Shown here: positions 17,541 to 25,970 of the stretch, piece after piece
Layout of the letters: each line of letters starts with the position of its first letter
How positions within the stretch are numbered: the first letter of the stretch is position 1
Origin: Acidimicrobiaceae bacterium
GTDB lineage: Bacteria; Actinomycetota; Acidimicrobiia; Acidimicrobiales; RAAP-2
Reading direction: 5' to 3'
NCBI GenBank assembly: GCA_027451285.1
Contig: DAIDJP010000049.1
Span: 1-64,000, forward strand
DNA length: 64,000 nt
Made by a program: the position numbers and the translations under genes
The notes under the pieces: model-generated
Databases searched by the model: none
Seen by the model: only the letters and a program-made list of their open reading frames with translations
Told to the model about the DNA's origin: nothing

Positions 17541-18101
17541 CTATGCCTTTCCAGTTACGGCCCAGGCACAAGCCTCAGTGGGCGACTGGCTGGCGTCGTA
17601 CCAAAGTCCCGATGCAGCGGTCGTAGCTGGTGCAGCGACCAATACATCACCATACTGAGGCGTCGCAGAACTCGTCGACGACGTACCCGCGGGAATGGCA
17701 ACACCTCCCGCATAGGCCGTGGCAAAGTCAGTGCCATATACGGCAACTTGATAACTTGTTGAGTTCGGCCAAGACTTCACAAAGGGATTTCCAGTCAATC
17801 CGGTGACGGCCGTCGTAGCCAACATGTCCGTCTTGAATGTGCCCGATGCCAAGCCTCCAGTCAATGTCGAATACTGGGGGTTCTCCGCCATGAGCGCAGA
17901 CGCGCCAACGTCTACGGTCTTAGCATCGCTTTGGCAGGCCGCCACAGCGCTCTTCTGGGTGACGCTGCCAAGAGCGAACACAACAATTGCGGCGAGGATT
18001 CCCAGCACGACGATCACGATCAGGAGCTCGATCAGGGTGAAGCCCCCGTCAATCTCTCCAGCCGCACGCTTGCGCTGAATCTCGCGGTACTTTTGAAACA
18101 T
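17541..18101 (-). CDS. pilA: Major type IV pilin (PilA-like)
   Basis: A 186-residue prepilin. After an 18-residue basic leader, the class III cleavage site reads DGG/FTLIELLIVIV with the essential Glu at +5 and a long hydrophobic helix, which forms the filament core. The globular part is Ser/Thr/Ala-rich with a Cys pair candidate (CQSD near the start, EACAW at the end) that could form the D-loop disulphide. The ATG at 18101 was selected because it gives a normal leader; upstream in-frame codons give an implausible extension. It follows a 263-base low-GC gap, so it probably has its own promoter, as is common for highly expressed pilins. Confidence 0.92.
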   Translation of the reverse strand: MFQKYREIQRKRAAGEIDGGFTLIELLIVIVVLGILAAIVVFALGSVTQKSAVAACQSDAKTVDVGASALMAENPQYSTLTGGLASGTFKTDMLATTAVTGLTGNPFVKSWPNSTSYQVAVYGTDFATAYAGGVAIPAGTSSTSSATPQYGDVLVAAPATTAASGLWYDASQSPTEACAWAVTGKA

Positions 18102-18364
18102 AGTTTTCTGCCTTTCATCTGGTGGCGAACCGACACTCGGAACCACTTCATCCCCCAACGCGGTGGAATGCCAATTCTTACCACTGGTCAACATTCCGCG
18201 CAAGAGAATTTTTCTTGATTTCAAAATTGAGACAGAAGTTAAAGAATCAGTGTTCACAACTCCAACCCGTTGTAAATTGACGCAACTTCTGACCACATCT
18301 TTCACAATTTTAGAACAACTAACTTGCTGTCCTTGATGCCTCCCCTCCCTGACATGCCCTAGAA
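18102..18364 (-). other. AT-rich leader upstream of pilA
   Basis: This 263-base gap is much richer in A+T than the rest of the window and separates pilA from the minor pilin genes. It most likely holds the pilA promoter and 5' leader. I could not identify a convincing -35/-10 pair, terminator or riboswitch by eye. Confidence 0.4.
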
Positions 18365-19246
18365 CTAGAACGACTGTTGGACCGCCTGAGCGCTTTGACC
18401 AACCGGCGTAGAGACAATGATGTTCGCCGTGCCCGACAGTCCAGTCGGCAAACAGCCAGACAGCACCGTACCAATGGAGTTCGTCGTGATTCCGCTTCCG
18501 CTCACCTTGAGGACCTGCAAGGTGGTTGACGTGACCCCGTTGTTGGTGGAGGTAATCCTGCTCACGAAATAGACCGTCGTGGATCCCGACACGTAGCCCG
18601 TCCCATCGATGGTAAAGCTGTTCGTTCCGCTACATCCCGCGGCGGTCCCTGGAACAAATTGGGTGATGGTTGGGGGGTTCGTCGCGTAAACCCAGCTGTT
18701 TATTGTCATGTACGTGCCGCACGTCGTCCACTCGTTGGGGTTGTCATAATTGCATCCGAGGCTGCCTCCCGCGGCCGGGTAGTCGTCGAAGGAGACAATC
18801 ACCTGGAGGAATGGAGTAGTTGCGCACGCGCTATTCGAAAATGTGATTGGGCACACATAGATCGTCACTCGTCGCGTGGTCGTGACACTTGACGGCGACC
18901 ATCGGGTAGAGCACCACGCATTCATTGGCTGATTGTTCAGTCCATACTGATTGAGTACCGACGGCGTACCACTGGTGTCCCAACAACTGGCCGGCGGTTG
19001 TGCCCACAGTGACGATGAAAAGAAGTGGTATCGGACTTCTTGGACGGCCAGTTCCGCCACACTGTTAGCCGTTGACACCGTGGACTGGGCGGCGGTGAAA
19101 CTGATCGTACTTCGTAGTCCGGTCGTCGCCCACGTTGCCAGTGCCAACGAAATGAGGCTCACGACGCTCATGAAGATCATTGCAAGGATCAGGGAGGCGC
19201 CCCGCTCGCGTACATGACGTTTCACGGGGCGTGTCTTGCTAACCAT
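18365..19246 (-). CDS. Minor pilus protein, PilX-like N-terminus with C-terminal IPT/TIG-like domain
   Basis: A 293-residue exported protein. A basic start is followed by ERGASLILAMIFMSVVSLI, a PilX/PulK-type membrane helix without a clean class III site. The central region contains several cysteines (CWD, CST, CPIT, CATT, CNYD, CGTY). The C-terminal 90 residues resemble an IPT/TIG immunoglobulin-like fold (PPTITQFVPGTAAGCS, then TIDGTGYVSGSTTVYF). The ATG at 19246 overlaps the upstream stop by eight bases and has GGTGG upstream. It probably helps initiate the pilus and exposes an adhesive domain at the tip. Assignment to PilX is by position and helix type. Confidence 0.75.
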   Translation of the reverse strand: MVSKTRPVKRHVRERGASLILAMIFMSVVSLISLALATWATTGLRSTISFTAAQSTVSTANSVAELAVQEVRYHFFSSSLWAQPPASCWDTSGTPSVLNQYGLNNQPMNAWCSTRWSPSSVTTTRRVTIYVCPITFSNSACATTPFLQVIVSFDDYPAAGGSLGCNYDNPNEWTTCGTYMTINSWVYATNPPTITQFVPGTAAGCSGTNSFTIDGTGYVSGSTTVYFVSRITSTNNGVTSTTLQVLKVSGSGITTNSIGTVLSGCLPTGLSGTANIIVSTPVGQSAQAVQQSF

Positions 19247-20696
19247 TGTGGAATCCACCAATGAAAGTTGCTGAAGTGGTGTCCGGGTTGGTCACGACAA
19301 TGTTCGCCGTGTCTCCTTGCACGTTGCTGGTTCCGGACACGTTAAAGTCGATCTCGGTCGAGAGTTGAGTGCTCGAGCCACCAATCACTTGGTAGGAATT
19401 CACGACACCCGCCGTGGTACCAGACGGAGTACCAATACCGATCGACACACTTGCTCCTGGCTGGAAGTTCGCACCATAGATCACGCAATTAGCAGTGCCC
19501 TGGAATCCAGGATTACAGGTGGGAGTGCTGGACGAGATTGTGGGATCCGGGAAGACCTGAAACAGTGAGCCAGTCGTGGTACTGGAGCTTGCACCAGGCA
19601 AGGTGACCGAGAAATAGTATGAACCTTCCCCGGTCACCAGGCCCGGACCCTGAATAGTCATCGTGGCGGTCGTCGACGACGTTACGACCACATTCGTGAC
19701 GAGCAGCGGAATCGTACCCACGACAGGGTTGACCGCAATCGACATGCCCGTGGCAAATTGATTGCCATAGAGCGTGAATGATTCCTTGCCGTCGACGGCA
19801 AGCACACTCGGTACGACTCCAATCACCTGAGCCGCTGGAGTCACCTGAAGCAAGGCTTCGCCAGTGCCCGAGGTTCCTTCCTTTGGGTTAGTGACGGTTA
19901 CGTCATACGTGCCGGGAGGAACGGAGTCGTTTACGGAATTGGGCACCGAGATGTTCATCGTAAGGCTCGTGCAGGGAAGTGTCGCGGACGCACACGAGGA
20001 GATCGAGTTCACCTGAATGTTTGAATTGGAAAACGTTACAGCCGCATCGGAATAGAAGCCACGACCAGTGAGCGTCATTGTTACGGTAGCGCCTTGTGTC
20101 ACCTGATTCGGTGTCAATGACGTGACCGCTACGGTGCTCGATGGGTTGAGGGCAGCATTGATGTCATTGACGACAAATTGAGTCGACTCGCTCGTACCAT
20201 TTCCGTTGACGACAGTCATCGTCACAAGTTCTGGCACCGGTGTCGTGCAGTCACTTGGTTCGGTCGAGGACCAAGTAAATGAACTTGTCCAAAACTGAAC
20301 GGGGGCGGTAATGGATGACCCAGGTGGCACACTTATCGACGCCGTGTAACCCGAGTTCGTCACACCGAAGTTGGGTGTGATAGCTTGCGCTTCCGCATTA
20401 TATTGGGCAGCCAAACTTGAGTATTTAGTTGAATCATGGCATACCGTGTAGAGGGGCGACGCCTGCTGCTGAATCATCGAGAATGCTGCTTCAGCAGCGG
20501 TGCGTAGTGCGAGATCGTTAGCTGCAAGAGACCGATGCTGGGCAGATCCTGAGATCGTTGTCGAAAAGCCCGTCAAGAGAGCTAATCCCGCCGCGCTCAA
20601 GATGAGAATGGCAACGAGGACTTCGACCAGCGTGTCACCCGAATCACTTCTACCATCCTGCCAACGGTGCCTCATTGCGACACTCATGACTTTCAC
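19239..20696 (-). CDS. PilV-like minor pilin with tandem IPT/TIG domains
   Basis: A 485-residue prepilin. The leader ends at DSG/DTLVEVLVAILIL with Glu at +5, the class III processing signature with an unusual Asp at +1. Residues of about 60-160 form a pilin-like head. From about residue 165 there are three IPT/TIG-like repeats, each starting with a variant of VTSLTPNQVTQGATVTMTL, then VIGVVPSVLAVDGKESFTL, then ISSSTPTCNPGFQGTANC. IPT/TIG domains are immunoglobulin-like folds seen in surface adhesins. It overlaps its neighbours by one and eight bases, so it is translationally coupled. Its role is probably tip adhesin or initiation complex. It is very long for a minor pilin. Confidence 0.8.
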   Translation of the reverse strand: MKVMSVAMRHRWQDGRSDSGDTLVEVLVAILILSAAGLALLTGFSTTISGSAQHRSLAANDLALRTAAEAAFSMIQQQASPLYTVCHDSTKYSSLAAQYNAEAQAITPNFGVTNSGYTASISVPPGSSITAPVQFWTSSFTWSSTEPSDCTTPVPELVTMTVVNGNGTSESTQFVVNDINAALNPSSTVAVTSLTPNQVTQGATVTMTLTGRGFYSDAAVTFSNSNIQVNSISSCASATLPCTSLTMNISVPNSVNDSVPPGTYDVTVTNPKEGTSGTGEALLQVTPAAQVIGVVPSVLAVDGKESFTLYGNQFATGMSIAVNPVVGTIPLLVTNVVVTSSTTATMTIQGPGLVTGEGSYYFSVTLPGASSSTTTGSLFQVFPDPTISSSTPTCNPGFQGTANCVIYGANFQPGASVSIGIGTPSGTTAGVVNSYQVIGGSSTQLSTEIDFNVSGTSNVQGDTANIVVTNPDTTSATFIGGFHNG

Positions 20697-22363
20697 TAAT
20701 ACCCGGTAATTGTAACGTTGAGGCCATTTGCAAAACTCGCAGTGCCTGCAACGATAAATGCAACATCAATTGTGCCGTTATTCGAATCAACCACTTGCCC
20801 ATTCGGTATATAAATTCCACCGTACGAATTCACCAGATTTGATGTTGAGTTATTACCGAGAGTCAAGATACCGTCGCCGTTGGTCGGTGTATTCGTAACG
20901 CCGTCAAGCCAAAGATCGACGCCTTTCCACTGAGTACTACCAGAAAGTGTAACGACCGTATTGTTCGAGAATGTCATGCCCCCCTGGGGGACATACAGTA
21001 AGACGTTTTGCCCAGTAATAGCAATGCCCGCATTCTGCTGATTGCTCGTTTTGGTCGAGAATGCACCACCATCTGGTGCTGCGAATACGTATGCTTGATT
21101 CGGCTGCAGGAAATTCAATGAGGATCCGTTACGCACGGTGAAATCGCTGCCAAATATCGTGACGTCGCTGGTACTTGTGCCTGGATCCGTGCCCAAGAGG
21201 TTTATGATGGAACCATTAGCAAATGTCGGCGTCGTCGCGTAGTACCCGGCAGAGCAATTATACGTTGTCTGATTATTGGCTCCCGATATCGTTTGGCACG
21301 TTCCCGTCACATTTGTTGTCACGGGCGGAACTGTTATGTATGTCGTGTTCGGACAACCGGTGCCCGAAGGAACATTCTGGAGAAAGTTGCACAGCCCTGG
21401 GTCGTACGTAACGTTCGTAGGATACGTCGAATTATTGCCCCCGATTATGCCGGTCGATCCGGTTGCCGTGGTGAGTACGCCCGCGGCGTTCACCGCACCG
21501 CCGTTGGCCACACTAACGGCACTCGCGGGACAACCGACGAGGCCCAAGTAACCCGAGCCGGGCGTACTCGTATTAAGAGTATTGATATTGAGCACGCCAT
21601 TACCAACTGACAGCACGCTACCGCTCGAACAAGATCCCAGGAGAGTGATGCCCGAAGTTGACGAATGGCCGTTACCACTTGGCGGAGCCGAACCTCCTCT
21701 CGGTATGGCAACCATGGTGTAAGCGACTGACGACATCGGTACGAAGAGCGAGAAGGTGACGCCGGCGACATTATGGGCGTTGAACACCAGTTGACAATCG
21801 ACAGGTATGGGCGTAACAGAGCACTGTGATGGCGGTGGCGTTGTTTGACAATCACCGATCGCCAGACTGTTGACGCACACCGACGGTGGATTCTGCTGCA
21901 GGAGCGCGTTGGACACATAGAAGTCCGAGGACAACACCGTGGTATTTACCGGACTAGAAAAATTGCCCAGATTGCAGTAGAGGCGTTCCAGGGAGTAGTT
22001 AGTTGAATTGTTGGTCATTGGGATGCTGACGTAGGACACCATGGTCGAGCCGCTATTCCATGTCAGACCCAGGAGTTGCACTCCGGTGTTCCCGCATTTC
22101 TGAGGGGTGATCCCAAGGTCAATCTGTTCGGAATTTTGAACATCCTTGATGAATTGTGCATTCACCTTCTGCAGATCGACAGATCCCGAGAGACGCTGAC
22201 TGACTGAAGTCTGTAGATGGAAGACGGACACGAGACCAAACGCAATCGCACCGATGATGACGGGCATAATCACCAATACAACTGCCAGCTCGACCAGGGT
22301 GTAGCCGTGATCATCGCTGTTGCGGCACTGCCTGCAACTGATCCGTCTGGACATGCTCATCAC
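20696..22363 (-). CDS. PilW-like large minor pilin with adhesin-like C-terminal region
   Basis: A 555-residue prepilin with leader ending DDHG/YTLVELAVVLVIM (Glu at +5). The first 200 residues form a PilW-like pilin head with cysteine pairs. The C-terminal 300 residues are low-complexity Ser/Thr/Asn/Gly-rich sequence with many short repeated strands (NGVLNINTLNTS, NGGAVNAAGVL, NNTVVTLSGSTQWKG), which suggests a beta-solenoid or collagen-binding-like surface domain. It starts 14 bases after pilC and overlaps the PilV-like gene by one base. The base composition is visibly lower in GC than the flanking ATPase genes. Adhesin function is inference. Confidence 0.75.
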   Translation of the reverse strand: MMSMSRRISCRQCRNSDDHGYTLVELAVVLVIMPVIIGAIAFGLVSVFHLQTSVSQRLSGSVDLQKVNAQFIKDVQNSEQIDLGITPQKCGNTGVQLLGLTWNSGSTMVSYVSIPMTNNSTNYSLERLYCNLGNFSSPVNTTVLSSDFYVSNALLQQNPPSVCVNSLAIGDCQTTPPPSQCSVTPIPVDCQLVFNAHNVAGVTFSLFVPMSSVAYTMVAIPRGGSAPPSGNGHSSTSGITLLGSCSSGSVLSVGNGVLNINTLNTSTPGSGYLGLVGCPASAVSVANGGAVNAAGVLTTATGSTGIIGGNNSTYPTNVTYDPGLCNFLQNVPSGTGCPNTTYITVPPVTTNVTGTCQTISGANNQTTYNCSAGYYATTPTFANGSIINLLGTDPGTSTSDVTIFGSDFTVRNGSSLNFLQPNQAYVFAAPDGGAFSTKTSNQQNAGIAITGQNVLLYVPQGGMTFSNNTVVTLSGSTQWKGVDLWLDGVTNTPTNGDGILTLGNNSTSNLVNSYGGIYIPNGQVVDSNNGTIDVAFIVAGTASFANGLNVTITGY

Positions 22364-22377
22364 CCCCGTTCCGGAAC

Positions 22378-23745
22378 CTAATGCACTTGAACTTGGTTGT
22401 AAATCCCGTACATCGCTGAGATCAGTGCAACTGCGACAAAGCCAACCACTCCGCCCATGAAGATGATGATGGCGGGCTCGAACAGCGTGGTCGCGCGGTC
22501 CACCTTCGTTTCGAGCTCCCGCCCGTAGTACGCGGCAGCGACTTCGAGCTGCTGATCAAGGGTTCCTGTCTCTTCACCGACGCGGAACATCTGTTGTGCC
22601 GCGCCTGGGAACAGACCGGTCCGTGCCAACGGCTCGGCGAGTCCCTGACCTTGCATCATGTCGTCACGGATTCCCTCGATGGCCTTTCGATACACCGTGT
22701 TATTGGCCGACTCCGCCGTGACCTCCATACTGCGCGGCAAGTCGACGCCCGCGTGGAGCATCGAAGCGAGGATCCGACACGTCCGTTCAAGAATCGATGT
22801 CTGGGTCAAGTCCCCAACCACTGGCAAGCGAAGTATCCATGTGTCAAGCTGCGCACGTCCTCTCTCCGTACGACGCATCGTGATGAAACCACCGACCAAG
22901 AGAATGATCACACCGAGGATCGCGTACCACCAGTGACCCACGAATCCCGAGACGCCGAGCAGCATCCGAGTCACCAGAGGCAACTTGGCATTAAGCGACT
23001 TGAAGAAGACTTCAAAGCGAGGCAAAACGAACACGGTGAGGATGACGACTGTCACGACTGACATCGCGGCGACCACCGCGGGGTAAATCAAAGCGGACGT
23101 CACCTTGGAGCGCGCCTTCACGTCGCGATCGATGTATTCCGCCAACTGGTTGAGCACGGTGTCCAGATTGCCGGTCAACTCCGCCGATTCAAGAATCCCG
23201 ACGTAATAATTGGGGAACGCCTCAGGATGGGCCTTCGCCGCAGAAGCAAATGTTTCGCCATTACGTAATTTGTCGACCATATCCAGCAGGATCGACTTCA
23301 ACAGCTTCCCCGTGGTCTCCTCGACAATGACTTCTAGAGATTCCATGATGGGAATGCCGGCGTGCATGAACACCGCCAGTTGGCGTGAGAAGTTCATGAT
23401 CTCCTGGCGCGGCACCGTCTTCTTGGTGATCTCCAGGTTGAGAATGCTCTTCTTCACTTCGACGGAGAGGGGCTGATAACCGCGCTGCAACAGTTGGATA
23501 TTCACTGCACCCGCCGAAACGGCCTTTTCAGTTCCAGAGACCCTCTTCCCCTGATCATCCAGTGCTTCCCACCTGTACTGGTAGACGGGCGTCTTCTTCT
23601 TTGCTTTGGCGCGCTTCGCAGATTCCTTGTCACGCCGCTTGTTCATCTTCTCTTGGAGCTTGGCGCGATCGGCTCTGTCCTTCTTGAGCTGCTCGAGTTC
23701 CTTCGCCGCCCGTTCCTCTTCGGAGAATTCCTTCTTCGGACTCAT
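22378..23745 (-). CDS. pilC: Type IV pilus inner-membrane platform protein PilC
   Basis: A 455-residue GspF/PilC-family protein that connects the assembly ATPase to the growing pilus. Two homologous GspF domains (about 110-230 and 320-440) and three to four transmembrane segments are visible. Typical motifs include FSRQLAVFMHAGIPIMESL and its second copy RTCRILASMLHAGVDLP, plus GEETGTLDQQL. The first 55 residues are an unusually charged Lys/Glu/Arg-rich, probably coiled-coil extension absent from most PilC proteins. The start overlaps the pilB stop by four bases. Confidence 0.93.
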   Translation of the reverse strand: MSPKKEFSEEERAAKELEQLKKDRADRAKLQEKMNKRRDKESAKRAKAKKKTPVYQYRWEALDDQGKRVSGTEKAVSAGAVNIQLLQRGYQPLSVEVKKSILNLEITKKTVPRQEIMNFSRQLAVFMHAGIPIMESLEVIVEETTGKLLKSILLDMVDKLRNGETFASAAKAHPEAFPNYYVGILESAELTGNLDTVLNQLAEYIDRDVKARSKVTSALIYPAVVAAMSVVTVVILTVFVLPRFEVFFKSLNAKLPLVTRMLLGVSGFVGHWWYAILGVIILLVGGFITMRRTERGRAQLDTWILRLPVVGDLTQTSILERTCRILASMLHAGVDLPRSMEVTAESANNTVYRKAIEGIRDDMMQGQGLAEPLARTGLFPGAAQQMFRVGEETGTLDQQLEVAAAYYGRELETKVDRATTLFEPAIIIFMGGVVGFVAVALISAMYGIYNQVQVH

Positions 23746-25694
23746 AGCGTGTAAACGCTCCGGATCACTTCAGCAATCGTCGTGACATCTTGACGCACTA
23801 GATTGATCGCCTCTTGGCGCAACGTGCGCATGCCCTGCTTGACCGCAAGGGCGCGCAACTCCTCCTGCGTCGCCCAGCCAACAACCAGTCGACGGATCTC
23901 CGGGGTCATCACCAGTAACTCATAGATGCCGATCCGGTCCTGATAGCCGGTGTGACTGCAGAAGTTGCACCCCGCTCCGTAGAAGAACGTCTCCTTGGGC
24001 TCGCCGCCGGACTCCAGGTAGAAGGCGAGCTCTTCTTCAGTCGGTGTGTACTGGGTGCGGCACGACACACAGATGCGCCGCAAGAGACGCTGGCCCACCA
24101 CGGCCAAAACTGAACTCGCAACCAGGAACGACTCGATGCCCATATCGAGCAGCCGGTGCAAAGCCGAGACCGAGTCCGTAGCGTGCATCGAGGAGATCAC
24201 GAAGTGACCCGTCAGTGCCGACTGCACCGCGACTCTCGTGGTCTCCACGTCACGCACCTCGCCGACCAGGATGACGTCGGGGTCCTGACGAAGAATGGAC
24301 TTGAGGCCAGTCGCGAACGTGAGCCCCGCCTGGTCGTTGGTCTGGATCTGGTTGATCGAGGGGAACACGTATTCGACCGGGTCCTCGATCGTCATGACGT
24401 TGAGCCGCGGGCTCGCGACCTCACTGACCGTGGCGTAGAGCGTCGTCGTCTTCCCCGATCCGGTCGGACCGGCGCAGATCACCATGCCGAAGGGCGCGCG
24501 CACCAACTTCGAATATGTCTCGTGGGTGTCCTCGGGCATTCCCAAGTCGTTGAGACGCAGGACCGATCGGGTCTTGTCGAGGATTCGCATGACGCACTTC
24601 TCGCCCATGATCGTCGCCACCGTGGAGACGCGCACGTCTACTTCCTTGCCGTCCACGATCGTGGTGAGCTGACCGTCTTGAGGGCGGCGGCGCTCGACGA
24701 TATTCATGTCCGCCATGACCTTGATACGGCTGATGAGACCCGGTCCCATGGAAACCGGCAGTTCCAGGATCTCATTGAGGGCGCCATCGATGCGAAAGCG
24801 CACCCGCACGACGTCGTCACTGGGCTCGATGTGCACGTCGGAAGCACGGTCGCGCATCGCCTGGGTGAGGATCCGACTCACGACCTGCACGACCGGAGCA
24901 TCATCCGCTACAACCTCGGCGGTACTCGCCTCGGGTGTGCGCCGGCGCGACTCCTCAACGACCTGGAATGCCTGGACCAGCTTGCCCACACCACTGATCG
25001 CGCGGTAGTTCGAGTCGATAGCCCACTGAATGTCGGAAGGCGAGGCAATGAAGAGCGAGATCTTCTTGCCGCTGCCGGTCGCGAGCGCCGCTTTGATATC
25101 GTCACTCGGTTCGGTGCAGGCGACTTGCAATTCGTCGCCCTCAAGTCGCACCGGCATCACCAAATGCTCTCGGGCGAAGGACTCGGGCACGAGTGGCAGC
25201 ACGTCGGGATCAACATCTTGGAAGTGAAGGTTGACTGCCGGGGTCGCGAAGAAGACGGACAGCGCCTCCATCAACGTCTTCTCGTCGAGTGCCCCTGTTG
25301 ACACTAAGACCTGGCCCAGCCTCTCGCCGGAAGCGTTCTGCAGCAGGAGTGCCTGTTCAAGCTGTTCGGACGTGATCCGTCCGGTCTCGATGAGCAACTC
25401 ACCCAGACGACCTCTAAAGGGTCCGGACACCACCATTGCGCCGCGCAGGGACTCTGGCAGCGGTGGCAGAACTGGCTTCAACGATTCCTGCGGAACCTTC
25501 GCATCAATGATTTCAACATCCTCGGCATCTTCGACCTCGACCTCGACCTCGGTCATCAGGGCCGTGGTGCCGCCCTCGTCGGCCCTCGGCGCGAACGAAC
25601 TCCCGCTTGTTACCGGGTCTACCGGCTGGTCGCGGTCGTCCGAGCGCTTTTCGCGATTCCCCTTCTTGTCCTTGTCCTTCTTTTTGAAAGCCAC
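23742..25694 (-). CDS. pilB: Pilus extension ATPase PilB with N-terminal c-di-GMP-binding MshEN domain
   Basis: A 650-residue assembly ATPase. After about 90 charged residues comes a tandem MshEN motif (residues 96-119 and 125-148; see separate entry), then the GspE N-domain. The ATPase core has Walker A GPTGSGKTTT near residue 408, Walker B-like DPDVILVGEVRD, and the zinc-binding tetracysteine (CVSC and CNFC). It powers pilin polymerisation at PilC. The start is GTG at 25694 with GGTGAGG upstream. It is first in the pilus operon and overlaps pilC by four bases. MshEN domains are established c-di-GMP receptors, so pilus extension is probably c-di-GMP-dependent. Confidence 0.94.
   Translation of the reverse strand: MAFKKKDKDKKGNREKRSDDRDQPVDPVTSGSSFAPRADEGGTTALMTEVEVEVEDAEDVEIIDAKVPQESLKPVLPPLPESLRGAMVVSGPFRGRLGELLIETGRITSEQLEQALLLQNASGERLGQVLVSTGALDEKTLMEALSVFFATPAVNLHFQDVDPDVLPLVPESFAREHLVMPVRLEGDELQVACTEPSDDIKAALATGSGKKISLFIASPSDIQWAIDSNYRAISGVGKLVQAFQVVEESRRRTPEASTAEVVADDAPVVQVVSRILTQAMRDRASDVHIEPSDDVVRVRFRIDGALNEILELPVSMGPGLISRIKVMADMNIVERRRPQDGQLTTIVDGKEVDVRVSTVATIMGEKCVMRILDKTRSVLRLNDLGMPEDTHETYSKLVRAPFGMVICAGPTGSGKTTTLYATVSEVASPRLNVMTIEDPVEYVFPSINQIQTNDQAGLTFATGLKSILRQDPDVILVGEVRDVETTRVAVQSALTGHFVISSMHATDSVSALHRLLDMGIESFLVASSVLAVVGQRLLRRICVSCRTQYTPTEEELAFYLESGGEPKETFFYGAGCNFCSHTGYQDRIGIYELLVMTPEIRRLVVGWATQEELRALAVKQGMRTLRQEAINLVRQDVTTIAEVIRSVYTL
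25251..25409 (-). other. Tandem MshEN c-di-GMP-binding motif within pilB
   Basis: Residues 96-119 begin RLGELLIETGRI and end ALLLQ; after a five-residue spacer (NASGE), residues 125-148 begin RLGQVLVSTGAL and continue to LMEALSVFF. This matches the two 24-residue RLGxxLxxxG...LxxAL motifs, spaced by five residues, that wrap c-di-GMP in MshE-type ATPases. Confidence 0.85.
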
Positions 25695-25970
25695 TGCCGC
25701 CTCACCTGTTCGGAGGAAAGAATTTTTCCACTTTATGTCTGCCCGCTCTGGAAATCCTCAACCAACTCACAAGATTTTCTTCGACACGTTTCCAGAGTGC
25801 GACTTGTGTCTACTTTGGCCGAGTCTCGCGGCCGCGGTCAAGGAGAGAGTTAACAAAGTTGGCACAACGAACCGCCCAGGTACGCGCACCACCGGGGTCT
25901 AACCCCTTTCATTTCTTGAACCTACACCCCGTACATCAACGGCGCAACGACCGAAAGGGTGCGATTATGC
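25695..25970 (-). other. Non-coding gap upstream of pilB
   Basis: This 276-base gap separates the oxidoreductase operon from pilB on the same strand. It holds the pilB ribosome site (GGTGAGG) and a short GGGGT/ACCCC inverted repeat at 25894-25906. I see no gene and no convincing c-di-GMP riboswitch. Confidence 0.4.

Noticed and set aside
25695-25970. Possible c-di-GMP riboswitch upstream of pilB
   Set aside because: The conserved GEMM cores (GCAAACC, GACGCAAAG, GGGGTTGCC-like) were not seen on either strand here or elsewhere in the window.
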